From Lepus europaeus (taxonomy: Eukaryota > Chordata > Mammalia > Lagomorpha > Leporidae): a stretch of DNA of 64,000 nt. Shown in pieces: positions 46,422-56,387 of the stretch (positions are counted from its first letter, which is position 1; each line of letters opens with the position of its first letter). The stretch is taken from positions 19,375,218 to 19,439,217 of the forward strand of contig NC_084850.1 in the NCBI RefSeq assembly GCF_033115175.1, given 5' to 3'. The position numbers and the translations under genes were made by a program. The notes under the pieces were generated by a model. That model did not search any database and was not told the origin of the DNA. It saw nothing but the letters and a program-made list of their open reading frames with translations.

Positions 46422-47499
46422 TCTTTTTTTAAAATTTATGTATTTCTTTTCTTTTTTTTTCTTTTTTTATTTATTTATTTTTTAACTTTTATTTAATGAA
46501 TATAAATTTCCAGTGTACAGCTTATGGATTACAATGGCTTCCCCCTCCCATAACTTCCCTCCCACCCGCAACCCTCCCCTCTCCCGCTCCCTCTCCTCTT
46601 CCATTTGCATCAAGATTCATTTTCAATTCTCTTTATATACAGATGATCAATTTAGTATAAAGATTTCAACAGTTTGCACCCACATAGAAACACAAAGTGA
46701 AACATACTGTTGGAGTACTAGTTATAGCATTAAATCAAAATGTATAGCACATTAAGGACAGAGATCCCACATGAGGAGCAAGTGCACAGTGGCTCCTGTT
46801 GTTGACCCAACAAATTGACACTCTAGTTTATGGCGCCAGGAACCATCCTAGGCTGTCGTCATGAGTTGTCAAGGCTATGGAAGCCTTCCAGGTTTGCCGA
46901 CTCTGATCATATTTAGACAAGGTCATAAAAGACAGAGTGAGGATAGTAACCAATGATCCTAAGAGTGGCATTAACCAGGTTTGAACAATTATACAGCATT
47001 AAGTGGGGAAGAGGACCATCAGTACACACAGGTTGGGAGTAGAGCCATTGGTGGTAGAGTAGAGGTTATGATTACAAAGGAATGAGGCCCAAGTGCACCA
47101 GACAGGGCCTAGAACAAAGGACAGAGTCATTATTAGAGGAGCTAAGAAAGGTGCTGTCTAAGCTACAAGTAATTTTTCTGATTGAGAGGCAAATAGAACC
47201 TGATAGAAGGGGCTTGATAATAATCTGGTGGGCTTTAGGCCTTGTAAATTCAGAGGCCCAGACCTATGTATATCTTCACATGGGGTATATCCTAAGGGAG
47301 GTGTGAACCTCCTAGGGGAAGGCACTCTGTTGACTTTCATTACTTTTCTGGGCTGGGAGGAGAGCTGGCCAGGTAAAGGCAGGGGGCATCTCTAACGAGA
47401 AATTTACAGTTCTGCCTGCAATGTTGCTGACCCTACTTGACCAACCCCTCAGCTGCAGTGGTCACTTTGGAAGTTGGGCTGAGTGAAGGGCTTTTCAGC

Positions 47500-47811
47500 T
47501 TAGAGCCAATAAGATCTGTGGCTCTGACCTGGGCATCCTTCGACTCCAGGGCAGGTCCATTTCCAGTGATCCAACTCTTGGCAGAGCTGCCAGGGCTCTT
47601 CACAAGCTGACTTCTGCTGAAGCCCAGGCTTACCACATTGAAAGCCACTGCAGTGGACTGGCCTGTTGGGTCTCCTGGAGGGCAGATCACTGTACAGATC
47701 AGCCATTAATAGGCCTGCCACCCATTGCTTCTGATGCCGAGCTTTCTTTTCCTCCTGGTTTGTGTTCAAGCAGACCAGAGGATGCAAGTCAAGGGAATGC
47801 CCAAGTCCCAT
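47500..47811 (-). pseudogene. Decayed ERV nucleocapsid-like ORF, copy C
   Basis: The same 103-codon frame as copies A, B and D, open and differing by only a few residues. It lies in the middle of the non-L1 cargo. Downstream in sense (47340-47158) is a further open frame with RRFTPPLGYTP, which might derive from the adjoining protease region. That assignment is weak, since no catalytic DTG is seen. Confidence 0.5.
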
Positions 47812-49495
47812 CTCTAATCTTCGGTGGCCTGAACTACAAGTCTATAGTCACAGGCATGTTCTGTAGTAGTTTTTCTAAGGTAGACAATGCCCATGAGGAA
47901 AATTATATTCTCACTTTAAAAAACTTTCTTTCCCTTTGGTCTGAAAGGGAGGTTTTTTCTACTTACTGTATACTTCGCTGATGGCGAAGTGAATCTAGCT
48001 ATGAGATTATTATTTAAGTTCTTATTTTGGCTATGCTATTGCAGAAAAATGTTAGCCATCTCTTTTATAAGGTCTAAAGATTAAATTGTGCATCCTACAG
48101 ATTCCTTCCTAATAGAATTAGTTTCCTACCTTGAAGAGAATAGAGAAATGAAAGAACAAGTTGGGCTTAGAATAGAGAAATGAGGGAGCAAGTCCTAGAT
48201 CGCTTGCTGACAATAGCAATATCACATGAATACTTAGCAAACCGTTTCAACCATTAGATAACAACTTAAGAAAACATTTACCAGAAGGTCCAATGCCTTC
48301 TATAAATTTTAAGAATCATGTATTTGAAAACACCTCTTAAATATCTAACATGGTGTAGTTTGTTTAGCCAGTAAACTTAAGCACAACCATATAAAATGTT
48401 TTTAGTTTCTTTCTACCAACAAGTATAAAACATATGATACACAGATTCAGGTCCCACAAATTAAAATGTATCTTTGATTGATTTTAGCAGCTTAAATTTA
48501 TGGACAATCTTATCTATAAGCCATTTAAAATAAAACTCTTAATAAAATTTCCCCATGTGGACATACAATATGTACACACATATAATATAGCATAATAGAC
48601 CAATATAGCAATTTTAATAATAGCTTTTAAAATCTTTAACTCTTTTTGTAGATTGCCAATTGATTTGAATTGCTTTTTGTTTTTAGTAACCTCAGTTAAC
48701 CATACTTTCTCTCAGTTGGTGCTGTTAATACATTATTGGCTTCATCTGTTTACAGAGCCATCCCAAAGTACTGAATGCAATAAAAGTGGCTGGAAAAAGT
48801 CCATAGGAACCTATAGGAGGACAGCTAAACACAGAACCAACAACGCTTTAGTTTTATGAGCAGCAAATCATATACAACTGTGGATGACAAAAGACTTTAA
48901 GTCGCCATGTTTAAAATTATAAACTCATCAACCAACAAGAGGCACTTGCTTCCTTCACAGTATTTTTGAAAGCACCTGTAGGATTTTACAATTATTTAAC
49001 CCTTTAGGCCTCTGGGGCTTTCTCATTAAGATAACTATCATGTCTAGTAACACAAGATCATTAGACTTTTTAATTCTCAAACATTTGTATTAATAGCATT
49101 TTCCATTATAGAAACTTAAAGTCTGGTACCACATCACATCTTGACAGTCCTTCTAATATACTCCAAATAGCCTGCTTAGTTGGTGTCTCTATAAGATGAG
49201 AGACATAGGTCCTTCGATTTTTTCAGTTGGGCCCAAACTGGAAAAACCAAAGTCCAGGATTTACTGGAAATTTTAGAGACCAGATTGTTTGAAACTTTGA
49301 TTTTTTGACTGCCTGTCAAGAATGCCAAGAAGGCTCAAAATCCAAAATATCTGGTTGAAATAAGATTTCTTAAAATCATGACATAACATAGACCAAATTT
49401 GATCATTGTTACAAGGTGATTATTTAAATTTTTGAAAAAAGCACATATTTAAATAACCCATAGCTCTTAATGAAAATTCAGCAGTTTTTGAACAA

Positions 49496-49720
49496 TTAGA
49501 ATTTAACAGACATCAAGAGAACATAATAGATTCCTTTAACACATTGCTTTAACAGAGCATCAGAGTTTAATTGTATGTCAAAGAGAAATTGAGCTTCCTG
49601 GGATCTTTTACTGTGAGGTTTCTTTCCTTTACCTTCTTTCATATTGGTGACCATGTTTCTGTGTTTCTGTGTGTAACACATCTTTAAGCATCTTTTGCAG
49701 GGCAGGATGAGTGGCAACAA
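49496..49720 (-). other. Small frame across the ORF1 end and into the non-L1 module
   Basis: This 74-codon frame overlaps the last codons of ORF1 in another frame and ends in SDALLKQCVKGIYYVLLMSV. It remains open in E (19991-20215) and D (62843-63067) with 2-5 differences. It crosses the L1/non-L1 junction at 49589. No family is recognised; it may simply reflect recent common origin. Confidence 0.35.
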
Positions 49721-50665
49721 ATTCTTTCAGTTTCTGTTTGCTATGAAAAGTCTTAATTTCACCTTCATTCACAAATGAGAGCTTTGCAGGATATAGTATT
49801 CTGGGCTGGCAGTTTTTCTCTCTTAGTACCTGGGCTATGTCTCGCCATTCCCTTCTAGCTTGTAGGGTTTCTGATGAGAAGTCTGCTGTGAGTCTAATTG
49901 GAGATCCTCTAAGAGTGATCTGATGTTTCTCTCTTGCACCTTTTAGGATCTTTTCTTTATGTTTCACTGTGGTGAGTTTGATTACAACATGTCGTGGTGA
50001 GGATCTCTTTTGGTCGTGTTTTTAGGGGTTCTATAAGCTTCCTGTACTAAGATGCCTCTGTCCTTCTCCAAACCTGGGAAATTTTCTGCTAGTATCTCAC
50101 TGAAAATGCCTTCTAATCCTTTCTCCCTCTCCATGCCTTCAGGAACTCCTAGAACCCGAATGTTGGGTTTTTTAATAGTATCCTGTAGATTCCCGACAAT
50201 ATTTTTTAGATTTCTAATTTCTTCTTCTTTTCTTTGGTTTGCCTGTTTCCTTTCCTGTTCTCTGTCTTCTAAGTCTGATATTCTCTCTTCTGCTTCGCCC
50301 ATTCTGTTTTTAAGACTCTCTAATGTGTTTGTCATTTGATCTATTGAACTCTTCATTTCATTATGATTTCTAGTCACTATCAGAGATTCTTGTTCCACTA
50401 GTTGTTTCATTTCATTTTGATTCCTCCTTAATATTTCACTTTCATGAGAGAGATTTTCTATCTTGTCCATTAAGGATTTCTGTAGTTCAAGAATTTGTTT
50501 TTGAGAACTTCTTAATGTTCTTATCAATTTTTTGAGATCTGCTTCTTGCATTTCTTCGATCTCATCATCTTCATAATCTTGAATTGGGGTGTCTTTTTCA
50601 TTTGGGGGCATCATAGTGTCTTCCTTGTTCTTGTTACCTCGGTTTTTGCGTTTGTTGTTTGGCAT
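49629..50665 (-). pseudogene. ORF1 of element C, frameshifted
   Basis: Start ATG (MPNNKRKNRGNKNKED) at 50665. The frame covers the acidic N-terminus, coiled coil and RRM-like domain. It then loses one base at about 50018-50023 relative to element E and ends ...AYRTPKNTTKRDPHHDML (stop at about 49982). The remaining C-terminal domain is open in another frame (49629-49967: REWRDIAQVLREKNCQPRIL). Element D has the same lost base and the same new C-terminus. The truncated product would lack the C-terminal nucleic-acid-binding domain. Confidence 0.9.
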
Positions 50666-51584
50666 GTTGGAGATATTTGGTTTCTTCACTGTGGTGTTTT
50701 TTCTTGTTACACTGTGGCTCTATATTAAGTGGACTGTCTGCTTTCAGTGGAGTCTTAGAGGCTTGAGATGAGTGTGGACTGAGAGCTGTGTTTGGTTCCT
50801 CAGGGTTGAGGGTGTGTCAAAGATGACACTCCCAGGTTAGGTGTGGTAAATCTCTCTTTCTTTTTTTGATTTAAAAGGGAAGTAGTTCCGCACAGCTGAA
50901 CGTAATTGGAGGTAGTTAGCAGGCAAATGATATACCCACAGGAGCCAGAGATTGGAAGCTCTTTCCCAAGGACCACACAGGGAATCTGTGCTGCCCTCAG
51001 TGTGGGCTCCAATTCTCCTGCAGTCTCCCACTGGGTTGCCAAGTTAGATCCTAATCTCCTGTTATTTCACCCCCCCCCAGAGTCAGGTTTTTCTGCTAGG
51101 CTCAGGGCTGGTGCAGACCTGAGGTTGCCCTGCTTATGACGTATGTCCAAAATGGCACCTGCTCTGTCTTGCTCGCCTTTGATAGGTGAGCGGAGAGAGA
51201 GAAACTTGTGTCTGTATCAGTCACTTTTTTTATTTTTTTCCTATCTCTCTTCTAGTTAGCCTGGTGAACTTTTCCCCACGGAGTTTCAAGCCTCGTTCCC
51301 TCTAGCCTCCTCTTTCCGCTTGCCTGCTGGTATCTCGGGCTATGGAGGTTCGGCTCACCTCGCGTTCCAGCGCTGGTGCGTTGAGTCTGCCGCTGGTGTC
51401 CCGAACTTGGGCTCCCACGCTCTCCACGCAGGTCCACTGTGAATCACTAGTTCCGGAAGAGTTTCCTCTGCTGTTTCATCCCCTACTCTTCCTTGACCTT
51501 GCAGTATCTCCACTTATATTAAACTTTCTCTCCCCCCGGACTAAGTGTGCTCCCTGCCTATTCCGCCATCTTGCCGCCTTCTCC

Positions 51585-51895
51585 TAAAATTTATGTATTT
51601 ATTTTCAATTGAGAGAGAGGGAGGGGGGAGATTGTCTATCTGCTTGTTCATTCCTCAAATACCCGTGAGCTGGAGTTCAGCCAGACCAATACCAGGAAGC
51701 CATAAGGCTACCAAGGTCTCGCATGTGGATGGTAGGGAACCAAGTACGTGAGTTATCATTGACTGCTCCCCAGAGAGTATAAGCAGGAAGCTGGATTGGA
51801 AGTGGAGTAGCCAGGACACAAATCAGGTACTCCAAAGTGGGATGCAGTCATTCCAAGCAGTGACTTAACTGTTGTGCACATACCCACCCCCCCAG
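51585..51895 (-). mobile_element. CSINE (antisense), insertion target of element C
   Basis: The tail complement 'taaaatttatgtatttattt' is shared with 46422-46445. Body motifs include 'tctgcttgttcattcctcaa' and 'aggtctcgcatgtggatggt'. Element C landed in the A-rich tail of this SINE and split off its outermost end. Confidence 0.8.
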
Positions 51896-53097
51896 GTGCC
51901 TCTTGAAGGTTCTTTCCTGGAGCTTCCAACCCTTCTTTTCCTCCTGAGTATTTGAGTCTATAATAGAAACTGAGGCTTATGAAATTGAAAGTTTAAAAAT
52001 AGTCATGATTTTGATTTTCTAATAAAATACAACTATGCCCCTTGCTTGGTAGCTGTGGGTCATTTGGAAAAATCCACCAATTAGCTCAAACTGTGACTGT
52101 GATTCTGAATTTCCACTCTGGATGGAGTTTGGTCATCCCACTTGCTGGGTTATCTAGAAACTGTGCTCAGAGGAACTGTTCCAATTACTCTTGGAACTTA
52201 GCCCTTTGCTAATGAATTGAATAGGCTATAGAGATTTGCTACTCTGTCTAGGGAGACCTCTACATAACTTATCCACATCAGAAACCTGAAATGAGCACTT
52301 TTCTCAGAATGACCACATTAAACCACAGCTTTTGGCTTTGGACCAACCAAATTTTCCCAATTCACTTCCTCCAGCTGGTCTGGAGTTTTCTCAGTCATTC
52401 CCTGGATAAGTTGAACAATACCCTTTATACCAGGAGAACTTCAGTAATCTAGTCTTCACTGACTGAGGTCACCTATTTTGGCTCTGCAGCTGCAACAGAG
52501 TGGGAATAATGTTGACTTTTGAGTAGAGTCAAAACTTCACTACTGTCTCTAGCTGTGTGACGTGACACAAGTGTCTTAACTACTCTGACCCTCCATTCTA
52601 TGATCAATAAAATGAAAATAATAATAGTACATCCTGAGTAAGTTTGTTGTCAAGATGAATGTTTGCTTTTATGATTTGATGCTTGTATAGTGATACAGGG
52701 TGATTAAGTGCCCCCGTTGCCTGTCTGAGTAAGTGGTTTCCCTTTCCTACTGTTATCACTATAACACCATTTCCAGGTCAGGAAAACTTCCACACACATA
52801 CACACATCTGATCTATATCCTTTGTCTGATCTGACAACTCATTACACCCAAAAGTCAGAGGTTCAGGGCTTCAAATTGTAAAGTAATAAACATGTATGTG
52901 TTTAAAGTATTGACATTACTTTCATTATGTATAGACTCACATTTTTATGATACACTCACATTTATCTAATAATGATGGGTTCATTGGCAGCATATATAAA
53001 GCCATTAAAGGAGAATTATCAATTGTTAAGTGCCTACTCTGTAAAAGGTATTATGCTAAGCATGAGGTATTTTGAGTTGGGAACTTAATGAACATAT
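51896..53097. other. Mostly unique non-coding DNA
   Basis: Apart from a MIR at about 52510-52665, no repeat or gene is recognised. Confidence 0.4.
52510..52665 (+). repeat. MIR-like fragment
   Basis: 'ctctagctgtgtgacgtgac', then 'aactactctgaccctccatt', then 'aaaatgaaaataataatagt' matches the 3' two-thirds of MIR. Confidence 0.65.
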
Positions 53098-53111
53098 TTC
53101 ATGCTTATATT

Positions 53112-53441
53112 TTTTAACTTTTATTTAATAAATATAAATTTCCAAAGTACAGTTTATGGATTACAATGGCTTTCCTCCCCCCCATAACTTCCCTCCCACC
53201 CGCAACCCTCTCATCTACCACTCCATCTCCCATTCCATTCACATCAAGATTCATTTTCAATTCTCTTTATATACAGAAGATCAGTTTAGTATATACTAAG
53301 TAAAGATTTCAACATTTTGCACCCACATAGCAACACAAAGTGTAAAGTACTGTTTGAGTACTAGTTATAGCATTAATTCTCATAGTACAACACATTAAGG
53401 ACAGAGATCCTACATGGGAAGTAAGTGCACAGTGATTCCTG
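53112..53441 (-). mobile_element. L1 3'-end fragment with TSD
   Basis: In complement it holds the last ~330 bases of the L1 3'UTR and A-tail, with the ordinary 'gtactttgg'-type end. The text tttcatgcttatattttt occurs at 53098-53115 and again at 53442-53459, overlapping the T-run. This gives a TSD of at least 14 bp. Confidence 0.92.
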
Positions 53442-53514
53442 TTTCATGCTTATATTTTTATTGTTGTAAATATTCAAGGCTATGGATTTTCCTCTGGCCA
53501 CTGTTTAAATGTAT

Positions 53515-53695
53515 GTTCTAGAGACCTGGATGGAATTTCATCTCCTGGCTTTGTCCTGGCTTCACATGGCTGTTGTGGGCTTTTGTGGAGAGAAACAGTA
53601 GAATGAAGATCTCTCTTTGTCTCTGTGCGTGTATTCATGCATGTGTGTGTTACTCTACCTTTCAAGTAGATGAAAATAAATAAATTTAAAAATGT
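53515..53695 (+). mobile_element. CSINE fragment (5'-truncated)
   Basis: It holds 'ctcctggctttgtcctggct', 'gaatgaagatctctctttgt', a TG/CT-rich stretch and 'ctacctttcaagtagatgaa' with an A-rich tail. Confidence 0.65.
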
Positions 53696-54428
53696 ATCTA
53701 CTAAATTCTTATGTGTAGTGTTTTCATTTTCATTATTTTTCAGGAAATCTATAATTTCTGACGTTTTCCCTTTCACCAAAGGTTGCTTTATAGAAGGCTT
53801 TTCTTTTTAATTTCCAGATGGAAGAATCTTTCTGGGTATTTTCAGTTTAGTTTTGTTTTAAAATTCTAGTTTCATTCTATTTGGAAGCTTGATGTTTAAC
53901 ACCATAGATTTATTTTGCCTATTTGATTGTGGACACTGTATAAAAGGAATCTTGCTATCTCTTCTTTGGACTCCAAATTATTTCTCTTTTCAGAAAAAAC
54001 AATGTGCTCCAAAGAGGCCAAGCTTTTCAAGATGTAGCATTGGAGACATTTTTAAACTAACTTAAAAATTTTAAATATTATTACAGTTAATCCATTTGGA
54101 GTGGACATATCACCATTATAATTAGATTTGGGGACACAAAATACCACCCAAAGAATTGGGAAATTTTGAAACTATCTAAATTGCTTTCCCAAATGTACCA
54201 TTTTTGTCCTTAGCAAACTGGAAGAAAACTAACACAAAATAATGATGTCTTATTCTTTTCTCCAGTTGTTATTCCAATGTGTTTCACTCTCCAAATTCAC
54301 AATCTACATATTTGGAGTATATCAAGTTAAATACTCTATTGTTACCTTCAAAATGAATGAATCATTACCAGAAACCTAGGTTTTTGTACCATCTAGTGGT
54401 GCATCCAAATATAGCTGATATATACATA
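53696..54428. other. No recognised feature
   Basis: AT-rich non-coding sequence. Confidence 0.4.
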
Positions 54429-54431
54429 TGT

Positions 54432-54478
<47 letters not shown>

Positions 54479-54479
54479 A
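54429..54479. repeat. Compound (CA)n(TA)n microsatellite
   Basis: About 12 CA units run directly into about 11 TA units, just upstream of the PRELID3B retrocopy. The frames it creates on the minus strand are not genes. Confidence 0.95.
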
Positions 54480-54493
54480 ACAGTTCTTTTTAA

Positions 54494-55733
<1,240 letters not shown>

Positions 55734-55735
55734 AA

Positions 55736-56044
55736 AAAAGTTATGTATGTATTTATCTGAAAGGTAGACCTACAGAGAGAGAGGAAGAGGCAAAAAAGTT
55801 TTCACATAAACTGATCTGCAATGGTGAGGTCTGGGCTGTTCCAAAACCAGGAGCCAGGAGCTTCTTCCAGGTCTCCCACATGGGTGGCAAGGGCACAAAC
55901 ATTTGGGGCATCCTCTACTGTTTCCCAGGCACATTATCAGGCAGCTGGATTAGAAGTGGAGCAGCTAGGACTCAAAGCAGTGCCCATATGGGATGTCAGC
56001 ATCACAGGATGCAGCTTAACCATGCGTGCCACAATGTCGGCCCC
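55736..56044 (-). mobile_element. CSINE (antisense)
   Basis: Tail complement 'gttatgtatgtatttatctg', body 'aggagccaggagcttcttcc', 'cccatatgggatgtcagcat' and head complement 'ccacaatgtcggcccc'. It abuts the 3' end of the PRELID3B retrocopy and may have landed in its A-tail. Confidence 0.85.
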
Positions 56045-56387
56045 AGTTAACAGCCCTTTAAGAGAACCCTTAAGTGCTTGGATAATCATGGATTATTTCA
56101 TTTGTAGAGTGTAAGTGTAAGGAAAATGTTCATTGCATAACTCTTTACTATTTCTTTGAGCTCTATAGCTTGATTTCTTACCTTGTCATGAAAATGACTG
56201 ATCCAGGTGTGCAATCTGAAGAGTCTAGGTATGAATTGATTATAAGGATAAAGGCAAAAATCCACTTACAGAGTTAGGGTAAAGAAAATAAATAAAATGT
56301 TCATCACTTTTCATTATTTTTCTTTCTTGCATTTCTTTTAAAAGTTCTCAGAACTAATTGGTTTTATTTTTTTTCTCTTTTTTTATT
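56045..56387. other. No recognised feature
   Basis: AT-rich non-coding sequence between the CSINE and the next L1 tail. Confidence 0.4.

Larger units (their letters stand above)
46446..51584 (-). mobile_element. Chimeric L1-like element C: complete, ORF2-less, with 16-bp TSD
   Basis: Read in complement: L1 5'UTR (51584-50666), ORF1 (50665-49629, one frameshift), L1 spacer to 'ggaagctcaa' (49589-49598), 2.66 kb of non-L1 sequence (49588-46927) including a retroviral nucleocapsid-like frame, then the distal L1 3'UTR (46926 to about 46490) with a G-rich tract and an A/T-rich tail. An exact 16-bp TSD, taaaatttatgtattt, flanks it at 46430-46445 and 51585-51600, in the A-rich tail of a CSINE. The target contains the TTTT/AA type of site that L1 endonuclease prefers. 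The element is therefore a retrotransposed unit of 5.14 kb, copied as one RNA. It resembles HAL1 ('half-L1') in keeping ORF1 only, but carries foreign cargo. Confidence 0.88.

Noticed and set aside
48053-48877. Intron removed in element D relative to C
   Set aside because: In the sense direction the boundaries do not give GT-AG, and D retains sequence on both sides of the only candidate acceptor.
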